DNA of 64,000 nt from Parus major. Its lineage: Eukaryota > Chordata > Aves > Passeriformes > Paridae. The notes under the pieces are model-generated. The model made no database searches and was not told where the DNA came from. It saw only the letters and a program-made list of their open reading frames with translations. Shown one piece after another: positions 23,621 through 36,688 of the stretch. Position 1 is the stretch's first letter. Every line of letters starts with the position of its first letter. The stretch is from positions 127,193,896-127,257,895 of the forward strand of contig NC_031769.1 of NCBI RefSeq assembly GCF_001522545.3, written 5' to 3'. The position numbers and the translations under genes are program-made.

Positions 23621-26600
23621 GCCCAAACCCAGAACAAATCCAAAGCAAACAAACAGCCACTATTGAATTATTGGCCAAACCAACTTGATGATTTGCTGAT
23701 GCTGTTTTTTAAATTGCTTTTGGTTTTGAACCACTTTGTTGCATTTTAAATATTTCAGGAATTGAATAGAATGGCTGCTCATGTAGTAAGTAAATATTTG
23801 TCTGCTATACATACTAATAGCACAAAGGTGCTAGGGAATAGCAAAGGGAATAGCAAAGATATTAAAAAAATGCTTCATAAGCTAAGTAAATAATTACCCA
23901 TATATAAATCAAAAATAGCATAAATCAAATTTTTCTGTGGGGTGCCCTTTTGAGCATCAGAGCGTGGGAAGAGACTGCTGTGAAACATTAAAAAAATAGC
24001 TCTATTTGCATCATTTCAGTGGTTCCAGACAAAACAGCCATCATTGCATGAGATGAATAAGGGATGCACTTTCCCCTGTCATTTTGCCTGGCACTTTCTG
24101 ACATCAGCTCAAACTTTAAGCAGCACTCAGCCAATCCTGCAGCATTTTCATATCACTTTGTCCATAAAATAAATAAATAAGCAAACCCACCCAGATGCAG
24201 CAGCCTATCTGAGTAAATGGATTGTTCAGAGATCTCTCCTTGAAGTTAGTTTCTCAGGCTTTTTAAATGGGTAGCCTTGGGCTCATATATCTCTTTAAGT
24301 ACCAACACTATGAATCACCTTGAAGAACTTCTTTAAAAAAAAAAAAAGAGAAAAAGGAAAAAACCCTCTACTGTTGTAATAAAAATGAAAAATGGAGTTC
24401 CTTCTGGCTTCCACTGTCTAAGAACTGTGTCATTGCTTTCTTTTCCTTCTTATTCTAGTTTATAGACTTAAGGAATAAACATTTCTTGAGATTTGGCTGA
24501 CAAATATTTGTATACGAAATCACCTGCACGATTAAACAGAACAACGTGCTTATAGCTTGTCCTTTAATTTGCTTGGCAATCAATTCTTTTGCAGATTTGC
24601 ATAGTTATGATGACACAGTAGCAAGGAGCTCTAAGTACTTGTTTCATCTACCTCCTTTTTTCAAGTGCTTATTTTTCAAGTATATTAAAAATTATTGCTT
24701 TGAGCTGTGCAAGCTGATAGCTGTGACCCCGAGAAAAAAATGCAGGAACCATAGCTTCACACTGCTCCTGGAAGCAGATGGGGATGTAGGGCATGGCAGC
24801 ACCATGTCCCCCTTTCCCAAAGCAACAGGTAGAAGCAGATAATTCAGCTGGAGTAGACGGCCAGGATTCCCTCTTGGCTGGCCCCATCATGCTGTTTGGT
24901 GGGGTTATTTAATGCTGCTGCTCCCAGTGAAGGCAGCCTGCAGCAGAAAGGAGGCTCCTGTGTGCCTGTCCCTCTCTCTTGGACATGGAGCCAACCCCTG
25001 TTCTCTTGTCTTTTCATCTCTCTTTTACTAGAGTAATGGTAAAGGATTCATTTTTAGTCAAGAATTAAAAAAGCATAGTTTGGAATTGGGGATTGGTTAT
25101 TTTTCTGAAGTGACTATTTTAAGTATTTAACCAAACAGACTGAATTTTGCAATTCTTTACAAGGGGGAAAAAAATAAAAGGAGAGCAGTAAAAAAAACCC
25201 AACAGGGCTGCATTTAGCATCAGAATATGTTCAAGCATGGAAGTATTTTCTGTTCTCCAGTCAACAAGGAATTAATTTGGAGATTGGATTTCCTCTTTTT
25301 CCTAGCAAGCACAGCAAGAATCGAGGAACTACCAAGGAGACAAAGGATGGGAATAGAGGGAGGGAAGGCATCCCATTCATGATCTTGTTTGTAACTGTCT
25401 GGCTTCCTGTCCTAATTTGTTTTCACAGAGGTTTTCCCTTCATCAGCCCACTGCCTGCTTTGCTCCTGCTTTTGAGCCCTTCCAGCCTGAGAGCAGCTGT
25501 GCTAGCCTTGAACATCACTGCATAGCTGGGCAGAGCCAGTGATGACCCCGTGGGATACTGAGAGACTACAATATCCCCTGGGGTGCTTTGATATAGATTA
25601 GGGTCTGGAGCTACTGAAGACAAGTGCCTTTTCTCCTCTGATGTTGCCATGAGGAAGCACAGAGGAGGAGGGGGACCATTTCACCTGCAGTGTGGCATCT
25701 GGCATTGAATCACCTTCTGGGGATGGGATCCAGAACATGAACAGAATAAATTCATCTGAAAGGAGCTCTTGTGCCCAGAGAACAGTGCTATAGTCAGGAG
25801 AGTGAAGCTGTGCATTTATATGCAGTGTGGAGGGTTGGCGAGGCTGCTCTCTGTGCTCCAAGCTCTCTCTTGGTTAGACTTCAACATGACAGACAGCCAT
25901 CAGGTGCAGACACAGATGGGAGATGTAGGAATTCTTCCTAGAGAGGACTGAAATAGCTCCTGACATTCAGAGAGCTGCACTGGAGATGGACACTTCACAG
26001 AGATGTGGATAAAAACTGCCGTGGCTCAACATGAGGGGGTGGGTAACGTGGAAGAAACTCTGTCTCCTTCAGAAAATATCTTAGCACATCCTGAAAAGAG
26101 GTGTCTTCTCCAAGCTGGGAGCACCTGAAGCTGCTTAGCCAACTCCTCTGCTCACATGGAGCAGCTGAAGCAGTTGGAAATTTGATATTCTTTTCCCACA
26201 ACCAGATTTGAGTGGTCTTCACTGCTGCTTCAGGGAATCCCAGGTGCTGCTACCTGCCCACTGTGAAGGGCCCACTTCAACACTCCTTGAAATGCAGGAG
26301 CACATCACGTGCCTTCCCTGAATTTGTGCACAAATCAGTTATTGAAATGGATGTTTGGGGTTGACTCAGTAACAGCCTTGAAGAACTGAGCAGCAGAGTG
26401 GTACTCTGTACAAATGGATTAGGAATTTTATTTCCATTCAACCATCCCTTTCTGTTTGCAGAGTGGGCCTTTCTTTTCCTGCATACAAGGATTTGCAGCT
26501 CCAGGTTTTGGGCTGCCACTGCTTTTGTGCTTCTGTTTTTTTGGGTTTTTTTATATGCCCATGGAAGCAAAGAGTAAGCAGAGTAATCTTAGGTGGAGTA

Positions 26601-29198
26601 GAGATGCTTCAGATAGGAGCTTTTTAAAAATCATCTCCTCTACATGCAGGTTGGTGAGAAAAATGGCATCCAGTGTTGTACTTTTCCAAAAGAAAAGGAA
26701 AAATGTGACAAATTAGCAACTAGGAATTAAAGATGGGTGGAATGCCACATTGTCTTACTTGGACAAGTTTGATATTGCTTAATCAGTCCTTCAGCAGCTA
26801 AGCTGTGAAGGGATGACACACACCTCAAACCTGTGGTGATTCACAAGCAGCACAGCACAAACCAGCAGGAGCAGCCGTGGGATTCCACATGAACAGTGCT
26901 CTTTCATTCAGATGGGTTTCAGCAAGCCCTAACTCAGTCTCTCACAAATTCTCTATCAGGGAAATTCTTTGTCCTGCTTCACTTATATCCAGTCCTGGGC
27001 TGGAATGAAGAAAATGTTTTACAGTGCTCATTCAGAAGCACTACAAATAAGGAGTGTACTGAAAGCACAGAGGAATTTTCACATAAAAAGAGTGGAAAAC
27101 CTTAGAATGAACAGCATTAGATCAAGGTGCAAACCAGCAGCACCTGCATTTTTATTGCATGCACACAAACACATGCACACACACGGACCCCAAATTGCCC
27201 CGTTAGCACTTATCCTTGCTTTCATTTCTGAGGAATATTATTGAAATAAACCTTGGATATTGTATTCTGAAATGGGTATAACACAACACCCCAACCTGCC
27301 CCCATACTGCAATCTTTCTTTCCAACCCCAGCCCCAACCCCAATGGACTTGTCAGCAGTTTCTATCATTAGCAACATAATCCCTCCTCTCTCCCGCTCTT
27401 TCTTTTTTATGTTTTCCCAGGGCTGCACCAATAATGAATAATTTACCAGTGTGGAGAAAGAAAAGTGTCACTACTGGAGTCTCAAGGCTCATCACTCACA
27501 AACCTGTCACATGGTCAAGAGTCATCAGTGCCATTATTTGTGTGAAGAGAAATTAGCACTAATCTACTGCTGAGTCTCTTGCCCCAGCCACTGTAAATGG
27601 TGCCAGATTCTTAACAGAGCAGATTGTCTGTGCCACTGCAATTTGCTTATCTCAGTAAAGTTAAAAAAAGGAAAAAAGCCTCCTCACTCACTTGACAGAG
27701 GACATCCCACATGTGTTTAGAATTAGGAGAGGCACTGTAATACAAAGGGCTGTTACCTTTCCCACACTGGAGAAGTACTAGAGATTTGATTTGCCTCTCT
27801 GCTATTAAAAAATACCATTGAGTCCAGAGAAGGGGATCCAAGCAGGACTTTCAAAGGTGCACATTCCTGTGCAAAAAGGAGATATGGCTTTCTGTGTCAC
27901 AGAATAAACATGTGAATGCTAAGATTTTAATTTTAGGGAGGAAAGGAAATGCCCTGTACTGAACTATGAAACATAAACAAGGCACAAAATAGCACAAAAT
28001 GGTATCTTGAGTAAATAATCAAGGCAACAATGAGAACTGTTGTGTGAGGGACTTCCTCCTGTGAAAAAGGGAAGAGATGGGTAATGTGCTCAGATTGCTC
28101 CAGCAGTCATTTCCATCCATCAGTCCAGGGATTTTAAACCTGCTATCATCAGCAGGTTTTTGGAACACCCACTACAGGAAATCTACAGCAAAAGCGAAGC
28201 TGCCATTGGCCCAGCTCATCCCAGTGGCAGAAGAAGTGACAGCTGTGACTCACAGGCAGAAAATCCCACAGTCCCTCCTCGAGGCCTCAGTGGATCCCAT
28301 CAAAGGGCAAGATTCGTTCCCCACTGGGGACCAGTCCCCACATCTGGTGAAGTCCAAGCAGAGTTCCTGGCAGAAAAAAAAATAAATTATTTCCATCTCT
28401 AAAGGTTTGAAATGGTTTTGTTTTCTCTCTCAGTGCTTCCCTTTGTTTAAGATAATTTAGCAGTATTAATTTCTAGCAAAATAAACCTGTCTGAATAAAT
28501 GAATTATGAGTGAAAAATGTAGTCCTTTGGATCATGAGGGACACTGGTCTAAAGTCAGAAACTTGGCTTTATAAAACAAAATTTGGAAGCAGGAACTTAT
28601 TTGATTTTGATCAGAAAAGTACTTAATTTATTAAAAAAGACCTTCCTTTTCTCACTCTGGGAGGATATGCCGGGAGCCAGGTCTCCAGCCTGGCTCTGTG
28701 CCTGGCAGCCGGGCTTTAGAACTGCCCTCACACTTCTTGGCAGCACAGCTTTGCCAAAACACACTCTGGGGGCACCCCCCAGCTACAGCAGCCAGCGTAA
28801 TCCCCAAAGTGGGAGACTACATGAGAAACATAACACTGCCTTGGGCTGCATTATGGTTTGCACCTAAGATCCTCCAAGGACACTACACATCCTCACTGCC
28901 AAAAATTCACCTCCTCGCAGCTCCTGGAGGTCACTCTGTCTCCACCTGAACCTACAGGAAGACTGAATTTGCTGTGAGGAAAACAGGGATAGATAGTGCA
29001 GCTTGGGGATCTCGGTGACACAGTGAGAGGAGGACTGGTGTGTGGGGGGGGTCCTTAGTGCTGGGATTGGGAGGGACCCCAAAAGTACCCAGCACATATG
29101 GAAATATGTGCATCCAAACACAAATACAAACCCCTAAGAGCTTTTAGATAGCAAAATAAGTGTGGGCTTATAAAGTCCAAAGATCTTTGAGCTTTTAC

Positions 29199-29213
29199 TT
29201 TTTTTTTTTTTTT
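29199..29213. repeat. T homopolymer, 15 nt
   Basis: Uninterrupted T run, not next to any recognised element body. Confidence 0.9.
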
Positions 29214-32200
29214 CAAGATTAATCTCTTTTTTAACTGAAAAAAAGGCAGAATCTCACACAAGTTTTCTGTCACTAGTGCAAATTAATGGTCCTAAAGCTG
29301 AATTCCTGACTGAATTTCCTGAGTGCCTTTCCAAAACTTATCCTCTCCATTATCCCTCTTGTCTTGATTTTGATTGTATTGCCACTTAAGATTGGGAATG
29401 GCCATTCTTTAAAAAAACTGAGCAGCTCAAAACACATCCAGATTCTCTTTCCTTCTCCACTTTTTCCTGCTGCTCAAACTCATCTGTCCCACTATACCTG
29501 AGTGTCCCAAATCAACACACACCACTGCCAAAGAATCTCCATTTCACTGCACTCGCTGCATCCCCAGTGCCCAAGGCTGACTCCCCTCCCCACGGTCAAG
29601 GGTTCTATTACTCATCACATCCTTGCCAAGAGAAGTTACCTACTTTACAAAAAAACTAAGGCATTATGAATGTTTTCTGTGACTGTGGGACCAGGAATCA
29701 TGGGAGGGGACTGACCTTCAGTGAAGTCCAGTTATTGAAGGGAGGGATGAGACCTATGAAAGAGCTGAAAAGGCACCTCCTGGTGGTGCTGGGAATCAGG
29801 TCACTATATCTTGTCTGTATTCCTCTTTATCTCTGCACAGCAAATCGCTGTTGCTCTTCCAGCTCACAAGAGCAAAGAGGTAGAAACCTCAATTAAAGTG
29901 TTTGAAGGGACTCTTCAGAAAGAAAGTGAATGTGGCTGAGATAGGCCCTATTCAGACATGGATTTTACTGTGATTTTTCTCAGGAACCCCTGATGCTTTC
30001 TAGCTCCCTGAGCACATCTGTTGCTGGAAACATAACAGTATTTACCTTGTTAAAAGCAGCTTGTGTCAAAAAGCATCAAGAAGGAACAGAGTGGCTGTGG
30101 AGGCTCCTGGGAGAGATTTCCTCCATGTGCTGCTTGCAGCAGCTTGCAAGGTGAAGGAGAGGGCACCCTCAGCCCCTTGCCTGGACTCGCTACAAAGGCA
30201 GTCTAGGCAAATCATGGCCCCTCGATTAACCACAGGAGGATTGGTCCCCACCTTCCACAGGGAGGGAAAGAAATTCAGCTGTTAAATTGCCTGACATCAT
30301 TCCACTGGCAAACAAGGGCTTTCTTCATCTGGCAAAGTGTATGTCGAAGCCATGAAACCTGCAACTGCAGGTCTGCGAGGCAGGTCTTGGCTTCCTCTGG
30401 GATTTTCCAGTGTCTCCACCCCCTGCATGGTATTCTCTGGCTAGGTGGTGGGACCCCAGAGCTGCCTGGCTAGATGAGAACCTCATAGATAAGAGAAACA
30501 CCCACAAAAGGCATTTTAGGTTTCTGCAGCTCCATCTATCGTGCCCAGTGTTTGAGTCTTTTCAGTCCCATTTTTTTTTTGCCTTCAAGAAAGAAGTTTA
30601 TTATGACCTTTGCTCAGAGCAACTGGAACCAGCCAGAAACATGAAATCTGTAACATATCTGATGATGTCAGCTCACACTTCTCTGCAAGCCTCCCCCAGA
30701 CTGAGTCACAGCAGGAGGGTTCAAAGTCAATACTCAATAGCATGAGCTTAAACATACCCTGCCAGTGGGCTAATTTATTGATAATTCTGAGTAGAGTGAA
30801 TTTTTCTGACTTGTTGCTGTTCCTATGTCTATCTCCCGGTGCAAATGAAGAAGGATGCCCTTCCCATGTCTCTGATTATTAACAAGCTTGACATGATTTA
30901 ATGATTTTCATTTACAAACACAGCTGAAGTACTTACTTTAGTTATTTCTTAGTACATACTTTATGCCCTTGTACCTTGCCAGGTATCAAACTTTTTAAAA
31001 AATATTCAGAATTTAAAAGTATTATAGGAAGACTCTGACCATGTTTAACATGTTCATGGCAAACTGTCCTCTGTCAAATGTACATCCCAAAGCCTTGTTC
31101 AGCAGTTGTGGATCCTTCTAAATGTTGCTAAAACAAATCAGAGTAGCAATCTGCCTCAGAACAGAGAAGCTCACTCACCACATGTATGACCTCCTAAAAA
31201 AGTTCTTTGGCTGGTAAACATAAAGTCCATTAGAACCTGATAAACAGATGGGATGCACACACGTTGAAACTTCTGAGCACATTGTTCTCTTGCACATCAC
31301 ACCAGGCATTAATGCCTGGATATCAAATGTATTGATCTACCAGCTCTTCAATACACAAGCCACTTTTAGACTGGCTGCTCTCACAAGCAGCAAGCACTCC
31401 TTAAGCAGGGGAATGCCATTTTTGTCTCTGTAGAACTGTTGACTCAGAATGTCTTGTGATACATTTCTTGCACTGCCATGGCTCTGAGTGGAGCGGTCTC
31501 ACAGACCTCTGCAAAAACAGCTCCTACTGCAGGGCCACTGCGAAATTCGTAGCACCACTCATGAATGTCAATATCTCCCAGTGACTCTATGAGCCTCCCT
31601 GAAAAAAAAAAATAAAATTCTTTTTTGTCCAGAGAACTCTCTGACTGATGTAGTCTGCAGTTTTTGTCTTTTTTCAACTCATGCTTGCCTCGTGATGCTG
31701 CGATAAATCACAAATGCTATGGTGCACTGCTTGGTTTTTCTTCACTCCAAACCCATTGCAAATATAGATGTAAACAGTTGCTTTGAAACTTCAGCTCTCT
31801 TTTTTTCCAGCTTTCTTTACAGAGGCATGATTTGCAACTACTGATGTCTGCTTTCTCTCACACTTTATTATTATAAATTAGCAGGGTCAAAGAGCTCCCC
31901 TTAGGAAGATTTAAAACAACATTTTTCCCCTTTGGTTTTAATGCCCTACACCGGTTTCTGTGCCATCTACTGTGTATCAGCATACCTCCCACTTGCCTTT
32001 GTGATCCTAAATATCTATGCCCTGATTCATTGTTGGGGCATGCAGTGGGAGCCAGATCACAGCACTTTCACGCAGACCTTTTTATAAGAGCACAACAGTA
32101 TCCGTTAAAAGAAATGAAATCTTTTACTTGAGGGAAAACAAAAACACACATGCATGCACAAAAACACCCACAGCAACTTTATATTACAGTCTGCAGCTAA

Positions 32201-33240
32201 ACCTGGAGCTGTGGACCTCAAGCCAAAACACAACCATGGTTTACTGAAAGTGGCATAATATATATTGTAATTACAAGGTTCCATTACAATAACAGACCAC
32301 AGAACTGGCCAAAGGTGAGTTTATTTGTCTTTGTTGGCAGTGGGAATATTGGTAGGTTTCTTTGGCTGAATTTTTTTACTTTCTTTTAAAAAAAAGGGGG
32401 AAATGGAACCTTCCCCTTTCCCCATCACTCTCCACCCAAATGGCAGCTCCTACAAGCTCTGTCAGCTGAGGTTAGCTCCGTAACACAGATCTCTTTTCAC
32501 TGAGCTATTATTTTACTAGTAGCTGTAATGGGCTATTATCTGTGTGACACAGCCTCTGGAGTGGCAGAAGACACCTCTTTCTCCTCCACTGACAGATTGA
32601 AGAGCTAAATTATAATTTAAGGAACCAGGTGCCCAATTCTGTCAAAACATCTCATGTGATGGTTTCTTATTCAAGAGAAAACTATACATAATCAAGTGAA
32701 AGCATATGAGGGTTCCAGGTCTAAAAAGAGATATCAGAGACAATATCAAGTGAGTGATGTTAATGCAAAGATGACCTTCTAGCTATTGTGTGCTCAGGGT
32801 TTAACAGCTTAAGCTCAGTAAGGAAAACAGATTCTGCTAGCTTTGCTAAATTCAAAACGTGAAAATAATTCCAAATCAAAGTGAAATTTACTGTCTGAAT
32901 TTCACAGAATAAAAAAGAGAATACAAAAATTAATTAATTCCATAGGTGAGACAAAATATCTGACAGTTTAAAATTCTTTATTTTGAAGACTTTATGGGTT
33001 TAAAGCTTACGAGCTAACACAAGACACTGTTATGCTAAAAATTTAGTGAGTGGTCTTCCACTTAAATGAAATGATGAATTTAGAAATATTAAATTATATT
33101 ACTTGAAGAATTATACATAACATTCCTAGTTTAAACAAATGTCAAGGTGCCCCGCTCTTGGCATCCCAAGTCTTCGATTTGTAAAGCAGCTTTTAGATAA
33201 TTTAACAGCCAGAAATGGTTTAAAAGGAAAAGAATTTGCT

Positions 33241-33736
33241 GGTATCACAGAACGACAGAGTCACTAGGTTGGAAGAGACCTTCAAGATCATCGGGTCCAA
33301 CCCAGACCTAACACCTCAACGAAAAAAAACCATGGCACCGAGTGCCACATCCAATCTTTTTAAAAACACATCCAGGGATTGTGACTTCACCACTTCCCTG
33401 GGCAGATCATTCCAGTACTTTATCACCCTTTCTGTAAAAATTTTTTTCCTAATATCCAACCTATTATTTTCCTTGGCACAACTTAAGGCTGTGTCCTCTT
33501 GTTCTGTCAGCTGCTGCCTGGAGAAAGAGACCAAACCTGACTACATTCACCTTTCAGGAAGTTCTAGAGGGTGATAAGGTCACCTCTGAGTCTCCTTTCC
33601 TCCAGGCTAAACAACCCCAGCTCCCTCTCGAGGTATTCCAAGCCCCTCACCAGCCTCATTGCCCTCCTCTGGATGTGCTCAAGTATCCCAATGTCCTTCC
33701 CAAACTGAGGGGCCCAGAACTGGACACACAGCACTC
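33241..33736 (-). mobile_element. CR1 LINE 3' end, best-preserved copy
   Basis: A minus-strand CR1 retrotransposon of about 495 bp. On the plus strand it starts with the reversed tail (ATCACAGAACGACAGAGTCAC) and the conserved GGTTGGAAGAGACCTT block. The reversed end of ORF2 follows, and similarity runs to the 'cccagaactggacaca' block at about 33,715-33,730. It then stops abruptly, which is the usual CR1 5' truncation. The last part of the reverse-transcriptase ORF is still open (see the separate entry), so this copy is younger than the others here. The truncated end directly meets a solo LTR. Confidence 0.95.
33316..33534 (-). pseudogene. CR1 ORF2 C-terminal remnant
   Basis: Seventy-two codons remain open inside the CR1 copy. 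Near its C-terminus is YWNDLPREVV, followed by a segment with SLDVFLKRLD. This is the characteristic end of the CR1 ORF2 protein, downstream of the endonuclease and reverse-transcriptase domains. Both catalytic domains are missing because the element is 5'-truncated. It cannot encode a working enzyme. The apparent initiator methionine is incidental. Confidence 0.9.
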
Positions 33737-33983
33737 ACATTTAGTTTTCTTCATAGCAGCTACTGCAGGGTTGTGTGTTGGATTTATGCTGGAAACAGTA
33801 TTGCTAATGACAGGGATGCTTTAGCTGTTTCTGAGCAGGGCTTACACAGAGTCAAGGTCTTTTCTGCTGTTCACCCCACCCCAGCAGTGAGCAGGCTGGG
33901 GTGCACAGGGGAGGGGACATAGCTTGGACAGCTGACCCCAGCTGACCAAAAGGGTAATCCATAACTTATGGAGTCATGCTCAG

Positions 33984-33991
33984 TATATAAA
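33984..33991 (+). promoter_or_regulatory. TATA box of the solo LTR
   Basis: TATATAAA lies in the middle of the LTR, in the expected place for the U3/R promoter, about 190 bp upstream of the ATTAAA signal. It could still drive transcription to the right, into the region downstream of 34,306, but nothing here shows that it does. Confidence 0.65.
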
Positions 33992-34170
33992 GCTGGGAGA
34001 AGTAGGAAGGGGAGGGCGTTTGAAATGACAGTATTTGTCTTCCCAAGTAACCTGTCCTGATGGAGCTCTGCTGTCCTGGAGAGGGCTGAACAGCTGCCTG
34101 CCTGCCCATGGGAAGTTGTGGATGAATTAATTCTTTAGCCTTGCTTGTACATGGGGCTTTTACTTGACCT

Positions 34171-34176
34171 ATTAAA
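34171..34176 (+). promoter_or_regulatory. Polyadenylation signal of the solo LTR
   Basis: ATTAAA lies about 130 bp before the LTR's 3' end and is followed by a T-rich stretch. That is the normal arrangement for the R/U5 polyadenylation signal of an LTR. Confidence 0.6.
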
Positions 34177-36669
34177 CTAACTTTTTTTTCAACCCATGAG
34201 TTTTTTCACTTTTATTCTTCTGAATCTCTCCCCCATCTCCCTGGGGAGACTGAGCAAGCAGGCAGCTGTGTGGTGCTTGGCTGCCAGCAGGGGTTATACC
34301 CCAACACCCTATGAAATATATTTTGATATTCTAGGAATAAAACTAAGAGGAGACTATGGTAGTGATCTTAGGGACAAAGCTACTTCTAACCCTTCTAAAA
34401 ATTTTACATTGATAATACCTGCTGAAGGTGACTGGTAAACTTTACAGAATCCAACTCACAAGAGTTCTAATACAGCACTCCTGCTTCAGTTCAAGCAGGG
34501 ACATCTTTGATCTCTCTCCTGAACTCAGCTTTGAGATGGTTTCAGAGACACACAGCGTGTAGGAGTGCAAGGTGAGCTTTACCACTGGGATTCCTTTTGA
34601 CAGCCACAATGACAAATCAAAAGAAGTGAGACAAGCTAATTTAAACTTAAAATAAAGGAAGCATGGCACAGTATTTGCTGAATGCTCGTTGTTCTCTCTG
34701 GATCAAGTGATGCCCCCACCCCAACACATCTGGGTAGGTCCTGTGGGAGTGCATTACAGACCCTGCTCTTAACAATATTCATGCTCACTGTCTGAAATTT
34801 AATTTTAGAACTAGTCCTCTATGAGTCTCCTCTTGCCTCCTCTCTGACTGTAAGATTCCCTGCCCTTACAGGCAGCATTCTCCACAGCCAAGATCTGTTC
34901 AAATGAACACATTCTCACAAACGTTCAAATGAAATTTCTCACAGCTGGAGAGGACCAAAGTAGAAAGTACTTCCTCTTCCCCTACACGTATTTAGGGGCT
35001 AAAGGGGCCAAGCCTCCCTATTTTAATCCAGTTATTTCTGTATCAATGACAGGAACACCTTCCTGTCCCCCTCTTTATAAATTCTGTTTCCATTCTCATC
35101 TGGGCTAGTGAAGCCAGATCCAGTGGCACAAAACTGAAGGGTCTGCAGTCACAGCTGCACACACTACATTTATCCATGTTAATGGTGGTAACAGAATCCT
35201 AGTTCCCTATTTTTGTCCTTTCTCTGTAGCTACACACCTTACCCCAAAGGAAGAATTAACTGCTGTTGCAGCTAACTCATCTGCAGCAGACTCTGCTGAG
35301 AGCCTTCCTTTACTACCCCTGCCCCCAACCAGTTACTCCCACCCTGGCATCAATGATTTACCTGGAATCACTTTGTTCTGATGCTTTCCTGAACAGTGGT
35401 AATGATCAAAAATATGTCAAGACAAAGAAAATTCACATTTTTCAGTTTATTCCAGTGATAATTTTTTATCCCTTACTTTTTTCTTGAAACTTAGAGATCC
35501 CAGACTACTTGCTGAAGAGTCCACTAGCACCCAATGTGTTGTCAGCCTGAAGGTGAATCTAGAGCAATTGTGTAATCTTTCAGTCTCTTTCTTAACAGAA
35601 TAATTTAGATCTGTTGAAGCTTGCAAATGCAAAGCTTTTCCTGTCTAGCTTGGGAAACATGTATGTATATCTCTATATACACATGCATACAAATGTATTT
35701 AATTTCCATTTGAATCTCCAAACATCTTTTTTGAAATGTGTCCATCATAAAGCCAGCACTGTAGCTGCTTCCTACTTTGTGATTCAATGATTGCATCAAC
35801 TATTTTGCAACAGCTTGAGATTTGGAGCTCACTTTGAGCTGTTTATGCCCAACACCACTACTTTTGGAGGTCCTGCTTGCCAGGTCCACTGCTGTGAAAG
35901 TCTGCCACCATTCTTATCCCTGCTCGTCTCTCCACATTTGTCTTTATTGAAATGTGGTTTCTTTGTCTTGACCAGTTTGCCAAGCCTCGTGTATCACTGT
36001 CTGACTTTTTCACCCTTACAAGTATTTCTTCTTCTGTCTACTTTTACATTATATGGAAAAGTTGCCAACTGTTGTTTCATGAGTATAAAATGAGCATTGA
36101 ACTTCAAATAAATATACTTACAGATTAGAAGCAATTTTATACATGTTTGTATTCATTTTGTTCTTACATCCAGATTATTTATTAATGCTCTGAACACAGG
36201 ATGACTCAAAATGGCTTGTAACATGACAACTTCTCTGTATATGACTTCTCAAGACTGCTGAGACCTTTGCAGTTTCTCTCTCAGGATCTCATTTTTCAAT
36301 TACAACACTACTCTATATTAAAACAAAATCTCTGTAAAATTTCTGTTTATTGTCAAATAAACTCACAGCCTCAAATGGCGAGAGCTGCAGTGATGAAAAG
36401 TGGTTCTGAGCAGAGACCTGCTGGCCCTAAGTACACAGTTGTGGGGCCTAGTGATCCCAGTCCTGTAATATTACTGATTTAAATCTTTTATCTGTCTTTC
36501 ATTCAGGCCCTCTATGTTGTTAACGTTCTAGCATGACACCAGCCACTTAAAAATTATTGCCCCAGTGTTCTTAGCCTTGCTAAACATAGTTTTTTTTTCC
36601 TGTTTTTGGGTCTCTATATTAAATTTGTAGACTTCAAGCCTTCTATCTATAGTATCCTTTTTACTTTGG

Positions 36670-36688
36670 TTTTTTTTTTTTTTTTTTT
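36670..36688. repeat. T homopolymer, 19 nt
   Basis: Uninterrupted run of 19 T on the plus strand. It could be a minus-strand poly(A) tail, but no retrotransposed body is recognisable to its right. Confidence 0.9.

Larger units (their letters stand above)
18141..33240. other. Unique non-coding DNA, about 15 kb
   Basis: I see no gene and no datable mobile element in this long interval. It contains a CA/AAACAC microsatellite and a T run, listed separately. The stretches at about 20,030-20,340, 22,140-22,270 and 24,470-24,620 are complex AT-rich sequence with TAAT/ATTA cores; the 24.5 kb stretch also has an octamer-like ATTTGCAT. These resemble vertebrate enhancer-type conserved elements, but that is judged by eye only. 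A strong donor-like site (CCAAAG followed by gtgagt) occurs near 32,312 on the plus strand without a matching coding frame. Confidence 0.6.
33737..34306 (+). mobile_element. Solo LTR of a songbird-type endogenous retrovirus
   Basis: A single plus-strand LTR of about 570 bp. It shows the family's 'ttagttttcttcatagcagct' start, a TATA box at 33,984, an ATTAAA polyadenylation signal at 34,171, and the diagnostic 3' end CTTGGCTGCCAGCAGGGGTT followed by a CCAACA terminus at 34,301-34,306. This LTR type is common in songbird genomes and usually persists as solo LTRs after recombination removes the internal genes. No internal retroviral sequence lies on either side. The first 20 or so bases are missing or diverged where it meets the CR1 copy, and I see no clear target-site duplication. 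The exact family name is not certain. Confidence 0.85.
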
